A DNA stretch of 64,000 nt from NCBI GenBank assembly GCA_032622095.1, contig CP136063.1, positions 75,867,980-75,931,979 of the forward strand. The letters run 5' to 3'. Under the pieces are notes generated by a model, which saw only the letters and a program-made list of their open reading frames with translations, did not search any database and was not told the origin of the DNA. The DNA comes from Siphonodentalium dalli (lineage: Eukaryota; Mollusca; Scaphopoda; Gadilida; Siphonodentaliidae). The position numbers and the translations under genes are program-made. Positions 21,725 to 32,937 of the stretch are shown in pieces; within the stretch, counting starts at the first letter, position 1; each line of letters opens with the position of its first letter.

Positions 21725-22560
21725 TGGCCATTGAGTTTGGTCTTTATATAAATTGATAATTGATTAATGAATTTATTTTATTTCACATGTCTGCTGTGAC
21801 TATTTAAAACATATTAACTTGTGAATTCACACACCCCATTCAACTGTGTGTGCATTTTCTCCATTCCATCAAAACCCGTGGTTGTCCCGAATAATAATAT
21901 GTTTCACAGTAGGGGGTGGTCCCAGCTCGACATTGCATGATTTATGTGACTCGATATCGCAATAAACATTGAATTGATTACCCAGTGGAAATTCCATGAT
22001 TGTAATATAAAGGAAGCAACTCAAAAATTTCAAGTTTTGTACTGGTGGAATATGATCTCTACAAACGTAGCTAGAGCGGAGATTAATGGCATGATCATGT
22101 ACGCGAATCAGTTAAAGGTGGATTATCTCTTTGTAAACATCTATTATATTGTTACCGGGGTATAAAATATTAGATATGAATCGAAGACTCCTGTCCGGAA
22201 ATGCTTCTATCGATTAATATTCATTTTATTTAGAATATTTATATTATTTTATACCCACGCAACTATTTCAAATTTGTTATTTAAAGAGATAATCCATCTT
22301 TAGCTTCCCTTGTGCGTGCATGGATTACAAATCTACGCTTGTTGAGATTAGAACCAAATTCGCCGTCTCTGTTTCTGCATGCTTATATGTTGGCCTAATG
22401 GTCTCTCCATGGTCAAAAAATCCAACATGAACCTACATGTATGTGAATACTACAGGTCGACTATGAAACTATTTGCGCAAGGATGTGTTGCATAATTTGT
22501 TCCAAGTGCATGGGGGTTTGAGTTGTGAATAATGTAAACCAGCATGTTCCCCAAAAAATC
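21725..22560 (+). repeat. R4 duplication block, empty-site copy
   Basis: Parallel to 23035-24190 in block order: ATTGAGTTTGGTC, the TTAATGAATTTATTTTATTT junction, AACTGTGTGTGC, CAGTAGGGGGTGGTCC, GACTCGATATxGCAATAAAC, GGTCGAxTATGAA. Where the 23-kb copy carries a MITE, this one has a single uninterrupted TTAA. Confidence 0.8.
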
Positions 22561-22589
22561 AGCACATTATGTGCTTATAATAGGATTTG

Positions 22590-22910
22590 TATTAGGTTCC
22601 TAATCGGCGTAGAATAGCCTCATTTTGAGATCCTAACGAACTGAATATGAGAGTGTTTTAATGCTATTATCGACTCATAATGACTTATTATAAGTTCATT
22701 ATGGGCGGAAAATAACACGAATAAATCAACACACGACGTACCAGATGTACTCCCTTAAAATGTGTTTTAACTGTGACCCGCGCCATAAAACAGAATAACG
22801 GATATAAGTCCACTATGGGCTTATTTCATAATCAAATAATCCAAAACGAACTTATCTGAATATTATAGGTCGATATGAACCTATTTGCGCGAAGGTATGT
22901 TGCCAGAATA
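22590..22910 (-). repeat. GGCGCGGGCC-core dispersed repeat
   Basis: Contains GTGACCCGCGCCATAAAACA, then GGATATAAGTCCACTATGGG. It is the reverse complement of blocks in the 56.6- and 57.9-kb copies (GGCGCGGGCCACTGTGAAAA). Confidence 0.65.
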
Positions 22911-23081
22911 GCTGGGGTCAGGGTACGTTCACACGCTGCCATGTTTGCACGCAATTTTTGCGGGCAATTTATCATAGAATAATAGAAAAACCATATGGTG
23001 CCAGAATATGAACGGCAACATGCATATGTAGTCTGGTCGGATTTACCATTGAGTTTGGTCTTTATATAAACTGATAAGTGA

Positions 23082-23482
23082 TTAACCCTTTACCCAACAG
23101 AACGGCCCTGTGCCAATGCATTCTCTTATATATGCGAGTCGACCATAGGTCGCCTCGCATATATAAGAGAATGCATTGGCTTAACACATTAAAAATTATA
23201 AAATTGTTAAAGAATGTAAGAAAAAATGGTAAAAAGTGTTAAAAAAAGATTTTTTTTTAGGCCAATGCATTCTCTTATATATGCGAGGCGACCTATGGTC
23301 GACTCGCATATATAAGAGAATGCATTGGCACAGGGCATAACTGTAACTATCACAATGTGGTCAAGGAGCCGGTTCCAATGATATCCATATTTGTATGGTT
23401 CTATTGAGACAGACCGAAGATATTTTAGGCTGTTGAAGCTTTATTTGGTCGGTTTTGACCGGTTTGTTGGGTAAAGGGTTAA
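23082..23482. mobile_element. piggyBac-type MITE with doubled internal hairpin
   Basis: Flanked by TTAA on both sides. Ends are CCCTTTACCCAACAGAACGG and TTTGTTGGGTAAAGGG. Unlike the 9-kb copy it contains the 60-nt hairpin (arm CCAATGCATTCTCTTATATA) twice, separated by about 90 bp of A/T-rich DNA. The right half after the second hairpin matches the 9-kb copy closely. The empty site is visible in the paralogous block at 21.7 kb. Confidence 0.88.
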
Positions 23483-24190
23483 TGAATTTATTTTATTTCA
23501 CATGTCTGCTGTGACTATTTAATATATTTCAACTTGTGAATAAACAAATCAACGACAACTGTGTGTACATCTTGTCCATTCCATTAAAACCCTTGGTTGT
23601 CCCGAAACAAGAACATCACCTGAGAACTTACGTCTGGGAACTTCATAACATTGAACAAGCAAAATGAAGGGTAATTATTATGTTACGTTACTACTTGTTC
23701 CTTATTGATATGTTTCACAGTAGGGGGTGGTCCCAGCTCGAGAGTGCATGTTTTGTGTGACTCGATATAGCAATAAACATTGAATTGATTACGCAGGGGA
23801 AATGCTATGACTGTAAAGGATGCAAATACAAAGTTTCAAGGTTTGAACTGGTAGAATATGATCTCTACGGGCACTAGAGCAGAGATTCATGACATGATCA
23901 ATTTTCACATATACGCGAATCAGTTAACTTTCCTTGTGCGGATTATAAATTTGCGATTGTCGAGATTAGAATCAACTTCTCCATCGCTGTTTCTGCATGC
24001 TTATATGTTGGTATAATGTTCTCTACATAGTCAAATAATCCAAAATGAACCTATATGAACACTATAGGTCGATTATGAACCTATTTACGCAAGGATATGT
24101 TCTATACTTTGTTCCAAGCGAGGGTTTGAGTTCTGAATCACCAGACCGGCATGTTCTCCTGAAAATCAGCACGTTATGCATGTGCTTATA
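23483..24190 (+). repeat. R4 duplication block, right part
   Basis: Continues the block interrupted by the MITE and parallels 21770-22560: CAGTAGGGGGTGGTCCCAGC, ATTGAATTGATTACxCAG, GAATATGATCTCTAC and CATGTTCxCC. Confidence 0.75.
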
Positions 24191-26225
24191 ATATGATTTC
24201 TTCTCCAAATAGTAGTCATACAGTTGCCGCTTTTCAAGCGATGAAACAACAATATTTCGCTGTTATCACAGGAATATGCATGGTGGTACACCATGAACGC
24301 AATTTATCAAAACACAAAGGAGTACCATATAGTATCTTCAATAAATTTTAAACTTGACCAAAATTGCCTATATACTCTCTGACGGAAATTATATTTAGTT
24401 ATATTCACCAACGCCACATATACGGGAAACTTATTACGTGTTCTGCGACCGTATCACCACGTTTACCCCTTCTCAATAATCTTACGCATATCTGCTGCAC
24501 ACACAAACCATAACATTGGGTGTAAGCTGAACGCTGAAATTACAGCTTTAAATGCTAATAACCTGATATTTAGCGCACATTTGTGGGTGTTATTGGTAAG
24601 ATAATTTCAAACATCATGATACTTAAAACTAATATTGTGGATATTCCAGTTGTAAAATGTCGACTTAAGTAATTAGAACAAAATTCTCTACTAAGAAACC
24701 GGTTTGGTAGCAGCATGAAAATTAGTCTAATAAAAATTTACGATGTACCTCTCTTTGATCTTGTGAAATATGGCGCCAATTTATTGAAGAGATGAGCATT
24801 TCCTTGCCGTATTTATAATAAGTCTTGTGACATATATGTATACGGGTATGGTGTATTGTCACGTGTTGAAACATTCAGAAATGTAACTAGTATTTACACC
24901 AAAAGGGTATGCACTTCAGTTTCTGCGTTAAATTCCATAAGTAGTCATCATGCCAAATGAAACTACCGCACACTGTGTGGCGACAAGTTTTACAAGTCCG
25001 ATATAATTATTTTTGGCCTGGCTGTTGGATGTACACTGAGGAGAAATCCGAACTTTAAAGACGTAAAGTATTGGGATTGACTTGCGTTGCAGTGACCGGT
25101 AAATTCTTCAGATGGATTTGTTTGAATTATCAATGTACATCTAAAGATATTTAACAACATATTTGTATATTACCAACACGTATTTTCACGCCTATGGGGT
25201 TATCCACTATGTTGCTCTCTTCGTGGCATGGCTTGGAGTTGCGGCCATTTTGACAGCTATTTCATGTCCGCGATTGTATTATTTTCTGTTTTTGTGTCGT
25301 TCTATCGCTTCTGTACTCTTACTTCACAAACACATACTGGCATAACCGCGAAATTGCTATGCCACAACGTATCGTAGAATGGCTTATTTCGAAAACTGTT
25401 GTCATATAGACAACCATGTTGGACGCCATCTTGGGTAACAAAGTTTCCCCAAAGCGGATTTTTTTTGCGGATTTTAGATATGTTATACTGAGGAGCCTCA
25501 TGCCTCTTTTGGCACCAATATAATAGTGCCTCGGCGATTCTCGCCACTCAAGCTTTCGATATTGGGTGGGCCACTCGTGATCACCATCCCCAAACATCCC
25601 CACGACGTTGAGTGTTTTGCTTATTGCACACTCTTTACATGCCATATAAAGAATATTATTGAAGGTACGGTTGGCCTTGACGGTGGGTATCCTGTGAAAA
25701 TATTTCCACCCGTCATAAACCGCCACAAACAGGAGGAACAACAAAATGTAGACATACTTTGTCCGTATACAAATAAGAAATATCGCATAAACAGTATGTT
25801 ATTGTCATATATTTGACCATTGTTATGTAAACAAAAGCATAAAAAGTTACTTTTCTGGTGTTTGTTTATATTATGATGGTAAACATAAAGAGCGTTCTTT
25901 GTTGGTGAATTCCTGATATGGAACGAATAAAGAGCGTTTATGCCATTTGTGTGTGATTAGCCAGCAGCATTGTGCTGTCTTCTGTAACACAATCAGGCTC
26001 TTGCTTAGGTAAAATATAGTAAATCTTTACGATAACATGCTGTTTACGCGATTGTCATGGTATATATGAACGAAACTGTATGCGTTTTAATGTTTTTATG
26101 TTTACGGTGATTGGAACAAATATGAATATTTTCGACAACTAAGGCCTCACGTGCCTTTAATTAGGATGACCAGAAGATGATAAAAGCGATAAAAGACTAC
26201 ATCTTGGTTTGAACGCTAAACATTA
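24191..26225. other. Gene-free stretch
   Basis: No supported gene. A 141-codon minus-strand frame at 25319-25744 was considered and rejected. Two AAAGAGCGTT words lie at about 25883 and 25930. A GCCATCTTGG word lies near 25428. Confidence 0.5.
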
Positions 26226-27520
26226 GGGGTCGTATTCACCAGCTGGGTTTATATATAGTCCATGCAGGTAGTGTATACGAGGCGACGCTCAATGTGAACC
26301 TCTCGGTAAACATCGACGGGAAGACATCGCCGCGCGGTATAGGATTATTCAATCAAGGTGGGTGGGGGACAATCGTAGATTGACTACCGGTTACGTACAT
26401 AAAACATTTTGCGCATAGCAGAGTAACAGTACATGTTTTGTTCGGTTCAATCATGAGTAACTGATGGAAAGGATGGGGGTACACAACCGATGAACGCAAC
26501 ACTTTTGATCATAAAGCGCATTGAAATGGTAGAAAATAGATCATGTCTAGTATTTAATTAAACTCATTATGTAGCTACGTGGCGACAGGTTTTTTTTTTA
26601 CTAGGTTATTCGTTGTTTTTTTTACCAACATTTTCATTTTCTCAAAATTTTGGTCAAAATGATTGACTGGGAAGGCCATCAGTTGGAAATTTACCGACCC
26701 TATTTGGGTGTCAGGTCGGAAATTTCCAAAACATGGCAAGCTTGTGCCCTTGTTCCTCCTCCGTGGCCAGTCAAAAACTGCTAATTATTCGAAATTTTTC
26801 AATCGTTGTTGATGTCAGGTTGAAAATTTACAACGCTTGGAAATTAAGCTTGTGGCCAGTCTAGATGCTAGGATTTTACGATATTCATGTGCCGATTTCA
26901 AAATGTTCTCACACCGAATCGTGGACTTCCCGGTGTATCTTGATCATCCCTCCCTATTGCCGTTTAAAACAAATTCTCATATTGGACAGATCCGTAGTTC
27001 GCCCAGTAGATTATCTTGGTATCCCCGGCTAGTGACCACAGGGTGCAAATGAATTACACAACCGTGTTTTGTCTGGTTGAATGGGTGGTGCAGTTGAGAT
27101 TATCAACATGCACCCCACACAGGAGACTCTCTAGCCACGTCAATGATTATTCTAGTGGGTTGGACCTATCCCTTATAATTTTACTGAGATGTTGTCTTGG
27201 TATTTCCTCTTCCTCACGTTATGCCATTTCGAAAATCTCAATTATGTCACCAAAACTCATTCTGCATATAGATATAGTCTGTCAGTTTGAGTCTCTTTAG
27301 AATTATATGCATAATGTATACCGCTATGCATGCTTATTGTGACCGGTTAGTGCTCGAGATTTAGTCATAATACATTGACAAATACAAATGGCAAATCTGA
27401 TAGATTGGGTCAATCACATCTTTGATAGCGTGTGTCGTTAACGCAATAAATTGTGCGTTCATCCGCTACCAAATAAACAACCTGGTTTATAAAATAAACC
27501 CACTTGGTGAACACGACTCC
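26226..27520 (-). mobile_element. Harbinger-like element, copy 1
   Basis: The ends form an inverted pair: GTATTCACCAGCTGGGTTTA at the left and TAAACCCACTTGGTGAACAC at the right. A full-length relative is at 52263-53650. On the - strand it carries a short frame ending RDRSNPLE, which resembles the RDRxNPL segment near the start of PIF/Harbinger transposases. The remainder of the transposase is absent. Confidence 0.65.
27147..27260 (-). pseudogene. Harbinger transposase N-terminal remnant
   Basis: Reads from ATG: MSFGDIIEIFEMA, a stop at codon 14, then REEEEIPRQHLSKIIRDRSNPLE and a stop. The equivalent frame at 53274-53387 has no internal stop. No downstream catalytic domain is present in either copy. 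Confidence 0.6.
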
Positions 27521-28700
27521 AGGAATCGCTTCAAAAGCATTTCTATATCTAATAAATTTAACATTGTCTGATATAATTATTGTTGCAAAGACCCTATACA
27601 TATCTCAGGAGATGAGTTGTCAGATTTTCAACAACCTGCTATAATAAATAACCCGTTGCAATAATTTGTTATATTTTAGATATATAATATTTTAACAATT
27701 TGGCCATAACTCTGAAAAATTATCTCCTAAAAGGTAACTTTTCATGGATATAATGTGGATGGATTGTATTTTAATTATTCATATTAATTCGTGCTTTTAA
27801 TAATATTGTTGTATGATCTATTTGTTACAATATGCGATGTTTACAATAATACTCAGTTTATAAAAAATACATTCACCCGTGGATATGACGTCATATGTGA
27901 CATACTCATCCGCCAAATGGTTAATGCCCCATGGCGGTTTGAGGCCTGAAATGATGGTCATTTGTGTTACATCCGGGTCCTACTATCGAGATAAAACAAG
28001 GTCAATAAATACGTTAAATACTCTAGAACGGCCTTTACATGCGCATAATTAATCACATTAATATTTTCCCGAGCCTATAATAACGGTATACATTATCGAA
28101 CATATAGTCCTCAAATTATACAATCATGTAGATGTTTTGAGAGTCAGACAAACACTGTACGTATAAATAATACATATACTTAGTTCAACGGTTCGCGTTG
28201 GAGGTTTATTATAATTTTAAATATCGATCAGGGTGGTGTCAATCAATGTTTTCCGAGCACGTATGAGGGGGTGGGTTCATACTTTTCATCTATGTTTGGC
28301 CTTACAACTTAGAGATAGTGTAATTTAAAATCAAAACAGCCTTTAGACAGTCAGTATATATAGATGGGCACGTTGCATAAGCAATCACCGTCATGTCAAA
28401 CTGAGCTAATCACATACACCAACCTATAATAGGTAGTTAATAGGAAACAGACATTAAGTTATGATAATTCTAATATTCTTCAGAAAAAAACAATTATTTC
28501 GTGTTTTTAGGGGGGGGGGGGGGGTGGGTGTAGAAAAATTGTCGGAAAAAACTTGCTAAAACGGAAAACAAATTGGGGTAGAATGGTGGTTGGTCCCAAA
28601 AAAATGGCGAAATTTAAAAAAAAGTATCATATGTTTCTCAATTTTTTTTCCAGACACCCCCCCTGTATCGATAATTGTATGGACACTGCATTTATATTTC
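27521..28700. other. Gene-free stretch with poly-G tract
   Basis: Nothing coding was recognised. An uninterrupted G run lies at about 28511-28524, followed by GTGGGTG. Confidence 0.5.
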
Positions 28701-28729
28701 TGGTTGATAAGGCTCGATTAAGGTCAACC

Positions 28730-28958
28730 TACAGTAATGCTCTAATTAATCGACATCTTAACCACAGCAGAATTATGGATAACTTTTCAGGATTTAGTCG
28801 GAAATATGGCTTGTTGCCATTCATCGGAAAGCTCTCGCCGGAAAGCTCGCCGAGAGCTTTCCGATGAATGGCAACAAGCCATATTTCCGACTAAATCCTG
28901 AAAAGTTACCCATAATTCTGCTGTGGTTAAGAGGTCGATTAATTAGAGCATTACTGTA
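28730..28958. mobile_element. TA-flanked inverted-repeat MITE, copy 2
   Basis: Same family as 5549-5765. The arms start CAGTAATGCTCTAATTAATC and meet at about 28845 in CTCGCCGGAAAGCTCGCCGAG. TA flanks at 28730-28731 and 28957-28958. This is the longest and most symmetrical of the three copies. Confidence 0.85.
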
Positions 28959-29346
28959 CGTGTACAATGCAGTCATTTTGATTTTTGGGATTAGGATTAT
29001 TAAGTGATTGTAGGGCTGAAGGCAAGATAATAACCGCATGATGCAACCCTCAATGTGTTCATACTCGAATGGTATTCGTGGATGACTGACGTCCTGACAC
29101 GTATAATATACACCCAATAGACCGGAAACAACGAGACAATAGAGCGCCAGCGATCGATACACGTGTCGCCATTGCTCCATTCATTTATACCCGATAAATA
29201 TCTCATCGTGACAAGGGGAGTTACTCTGATATATCAGATAGATGCAGCACATGTTGGAAAATTGTAACGGTTCTGCATGTAAACTACTTGACATGTGTGC
29301 TCATCCATCTACATTATAAGTGAATAACTATTTCCACGTTGTGAGA

Positions 29347-30540
29347 ATGTTTGCAGTTATTAACTTTGTTGTTTGCGTTTTTGCATTTACTTGTACAGCG
29401 GAAAAAGCTCGTGAGAAAAGAAAATGGGGTGTCGGAGAAATAGACGGGTCTCCTCTGGGGAAGGACTTCGTCATAGATCATCACGGTTATGGAATGCCGC
29501 TTGTCATGCGCAATGGATGTGAAAATTCGCCAGCATCTATTCTATGGGAAGACGATGATTTCCTTGCTGCCACTAGAGGTCCTTCCACACAAGGACGCGT
29601 AACCGACACTGATAATTTCAAAACAGGCGGTCCTCTTGACTATTTCATTGGTGAGCTTTATCACGAGGATGGATTGTTCGAAGAGTTCATGGAGGAGTTC
29701 AAAAGTAGGAAAATCACCATAGCAACGGTGACGCCGACTCACCTGAAGAAAAATGTCGTGCTTCCTTGTTCTATTCAGTGTGGTGATATCTTGGATCAGC
29801 GGATCATCGACTCGTTTATGTGGATGTCGAACCAGGGCTTATCAACCAAGATTCACCGCGAACTTGGTGATAGTATAATCTGCGTATATCGTGGGAAGGT
29901 CAAGGTTGATATATTCCAACCAGACGATAGCGACGAACTGTACCTTAACGAAGTCGACAAGAGTGTTTCGGAAATGACACTTGACGATGCACAAGAGGAA
30001 GGATTGAAGCCGACATCGGTACATTTGGAAACAAAAGATTGTATTTTCATGCCAGCCAACACTGCGCACAGTGTCACGTCTTCTGGTGACGTCATTGTAG
30101 TTACTGTTTTATGGAAATTCTTCAAAATGCTGCCGGTGAACGAGCGGGGATGCAGCAAGCATTGCAATCTAGATCTCACTATCAACAACGTGCAATACAC
30201 GAAATTTCACAACGTGCTGGAGGAAATTGCTACAACTAAAAACTTTGTGCGCACGATGAGAACGGACGGACAGGATGGCTCGAAGAAATTTTTAGAAGAC
30301 TTAGTAGTAAGTAAAGTGAACTTCGGTATCCAAAGTGAACATGGGAATATGTTGTTGCATTTCAGTTACACTGTGCTCGACTTTATAGATCGTGATAGAG
30401 ATGGATATATCAGTGACGAAGAATTCGACGTGATGTCACAGATGGAGTGGATGGCGCTCAACAAGCAAATTACAGACCTGCTCGATCTCATTGAATATTA
30501 TAACTCTTTGAATCAAAGTGAACGCCGTTCTGAATTGTAG
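29347..30540 (+). CDS. Gene B: intronless secretory JmjC/cupin_8-like protein with EF-hand (397 aa)
   Basis: The first ATG, at 29347, opens a signal peptide (MFAVINFVVCVFAFTCTA). The frame also reads back to a GTG at 29320, which is not a likely start in an animal. The barrel has KIH170RE172 (HxE metal motif), YRGKVKVDIF and DCIFMPANTAH241SV. The two-His/one-acid triad is therefore complete. The 2-oxoglutarate-lysine position (second after Gly183) is Val185. A canonical EF-hand loop spans 348-359 (DRDRDGYISDEE). The C-terminus is RSEL, a weak KDEL-like ending at best. It aligns over its length to gene A, by eye about a third identical, yet has no intron at either gene A intron site. Possible retrocopy or intron-loss paralogue; activity and substrate unknown. 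Confidence 0.9.
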   Translation: MFAVINFVVCVFAFTCTAEKAREKRKWGVGEIDGSPLGKDFVIDHHGYGMPLVMRNGCENSPASILWEDDDFLAATRGPSTQGRVTDTDNFKTGGPLDYFIGELYHEDGLFEEFMEEFKSRKITIATVTPTHLKKNVVLPCSIQCGDILDQRIIDSFMWMSNQGLSTKIHRELGDSIICVYRGKVKVDIFQPDDSDELYLNEVDKSVSEMTLDDAQEEGLKPTSVHLETKDCIFMPANTAHSVTSSGDVIVVTVLWKFFKMLPVNERGCSKHCNLDLTINNVQYTKFHNVLEEIATTKNFVRTMRTDGQDGSKKFLEDLVVSKVNFGIQSEHGNMLLHFSYTVLDFIDRDRDGYISDEEFDVMSQMEWMALNKQITDLLDLIEYYNSLNQSERRSEL

Positions 30541-30703
30541 AACATTTCTCGCTTTTCTTTCTGCGCACTATCATTTTGATCATCATTTAAACTACATGTA
30601 CATTATCAGTGACGAGAACTGAATGTGTAGTTCTAAATTGCATTTGTATATAAACATCTCTCCTCTGTTATATAATATATATGCCCGATCTTATTTGACA
30701 ACA

Positions 30704-30709
30704 AATAAA
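30704..30709 (+). promoter_or_regulatory. Polyadenylation signal of gene B
   Basis: AATAAA 164 nt after the stop codon of gene B, in AT-rich 3' DNA. No genomic A-tract follows, so there is no visible retrocopy tail. Confidence 0.6.
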
Positions 30710-30759
30710 CTTCCTGAGCCAACATGCAAAATAAATATGACATAGGCGTCACGGAAACT

Positions 30760-32560
30760 CACATAATTAAATCGTCGAAAACGATCACAAAGCTGATAAT
30801 TTCGAACGCTCTTTATCATTTACCGCCTTTTGGAGGACGTGTAAGCACGGGCGCTCTTTTTAAGAGCCGATCGTTGGATATTTTGATCGGCTAACGTGTT
30901 GAAACTTTCTTTGTTTGAAAGTCAGTGTCTGGTCATCAAAACAAAAATATTAATGAGATCATAGGTACTAATTATTTATTGGTATAGAAGAGGTACAAAT
31001 GGTGGCTTTGTTGGGTCAAATCGGACTATCGGGTCATCCATGTGTACATTGTGCACGTTTTTATGCATGAAGTACATGCGAACGATCATATTATAAAAAC
31101 GTCCACGTGATAAATTACAATTGTTTGACAGTCGGCCATATTTTCATGGGGATTTGCCTGGAAATGAACCATTTGGTGCTCCGGTGCTGCAACGGATGCA
31201 TTGAATCGAACACACGATCAACTCACATAGAAACTCAGACCATAACCTGTTACTACCAAACTTGTATTATACTGGTGTACTGCTACGTGTGTATCAATTC
31301 GTCAAGCAATATATTATTTTAATATGTGTGTTATGAACTTGTTTTGTTTTCTTCTTTAAAGATCAGACCCTTTTTTTGGTTGCTGGGAATTCACTCGTGC
31401 AATATTCATAATATTTTGCGTTGTTGCATTGAAATATTGGCAAAAACAAATTATTCACAACACAAAGCAGCCACACAATTCTGGGGAAAAAAAATTGCCA
31501 TGTGATCCAAACATGCTACCCAGTATCAGGGTAAATATTGGGTTCCCCTGGTGCTTCATTCCAGTTGCTGGTCCCCTTTCTCGTGAACAATATACATGTA
31601 TATGTAGTCAGTGTAATACAATTCACAGATATACATTATTTTCTACGGAAATCCCTCTCGTTTTGAGTCTGTGAAATTGAAAAATCTCATTACCTTTTCC
31701 TATTCCATGCGTATATATGTACACTCCTACATACATTCACGCTGCGGAACCTAGTGGAGAACGTTCATAGATTGAAGTTGCGTCACGTGACGTCGCACCA
31801 GGGCCCAACTTGTTTTCATAATGTTTGGACACAACTTGCACCGCGATACCTGAATACCGTTCAAACCGGACGTTGAGTGTAAATATATAACTTATTTAAA
31901 ACACGAAATAAGCTCATATAAGGATTACTTGAATCTGAATTAAGCTCTATATGAACCTAAATGGGATAAATAAACTCATAAAGGCACTATTTAATCTACT
32001 ATTTTCATCGACACGACGTACAAGATGAACGCTCTTTATAATGTTTTTTCACTGCGGCCCGCGCCATTGAACGAAATTACGGGCATAAGTCCCATATGAG
32101 CATATTTCAGAATTAAATAAGTCCAATATGAACCTATGTGAATATTTAGGTCCTGGATGAACCTATTGGCACGAGGAAGTGTGAAATAAAACAAATGGAT
32201 GTTTGTTTTCTTTGCGCTCCATTGAGTATGGATGCAAGTTTGTATGACATTTTTATGTGTCGAACTTTCCATACAAAAGGTCACACCAACTTCTATACAT
32301 CCATTTCTTAAAAGTGCATTTGTGAAACCTTGCTATTGGATGATGTCATGTGATTCGAGGGACGTAATAGTATTATCCCTGGTCTGTTTTTAACAATGTG
32401 CGTTTACCTATTACATGCATGAGTTGCAACAACAACCATTGCACGTATTTTCGTGTGAGGGGTCACCAAATCCGACAACAATACTATTACGTCATCAATA
32501 ATCGGATAAGTGTAAGTGATCGATACTCAGCGAAATGGAAATTGCGGACATTTAACTCAT
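30760..32560. other. Gene-free stretch with repeat remnants
   Basis: A GGCGCGGGCC-core repeat lies at about 31895-32185 on the - strand (GCGGCCCGCGCCATTGAACG). AAAGAGCGTT words, read as AACGCTCTTT, occur near 30805 and 32028. No gene. Confidence 0.55.
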
Positions 32561-32565
32561 TATTT

Positions 32566-32757
32566 ACTAAATGGATTTTCCCATTCAGTTACAACAGTAT
32601 ACATTGGAATTGTCTATTATTCATATGGAGGGATGCGCATGAAATATAAGCAGACGGCAGAAATAGAAGTGTAAAATATAAGTGTATTAATTGCTGTGAA
32701 ATATTCCGATAATAAGTTCAACACACTGTTTTGTCGAACTCATTACCTGAACATTTC
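32566..32757 (-). repeat. Repeat R2, copy 4 (reverse)
   Basis: Reverse complement of the R2 body and head: CCATTCAGTTACAACAGTATAC, CTATTATTCATATGGAGGGA, AAGCAGACGGCAG, then the stem GATAATAAGTTCAACA / GTCGAACTCATTACCTGAAC. Confidence 0.7.
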
Positions 32758-32766
32758 CTGCTTATA

Positions 32767-32925
32767 TACAGTAATGCTCTAAGTAATCGACTTCTTAACC
32801 ACAGCAGAATTATGGGTAACTTTTCAGGATTTAGTCGGAAATATGGCTTGTTGCCGACTAATTCCTGAAAAGTTACCCATAGTTCTGCTGTGGTTAAGCA
32901 GTCGAGTAATTAGGGCATTACTGTA
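32767..32925. mobile_element. TA-flanked inverted-repeat MITE, copy 3 (shortened)
   Basis: Same arms as copies 1 and 2 (CAGTAATGCTCTAAGTAATC...), but about 65 bp shorter around the centre. TA flanks at 32767-32768 and 32924-32925. Inserted just beside R2 copy 4. Confidence 0.85.
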
Positions 32926-32937
32926 TATACACTCGTC

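Noticed and set aside
25319-25744. 141-codon minus-strand frame with a hydrophobic beginning that could be a signal anchor
   Set aside because: It has no in-frame ATG before the hydrophobic part and an alternative open frame overlaps; I found no homology, splice partner or motif. Transcript data could revive it.
29320-29346. Start of gene B at 29320
   Set aside because: That codon is GTG. The ATG at 29347 directly opens the signal peptide.
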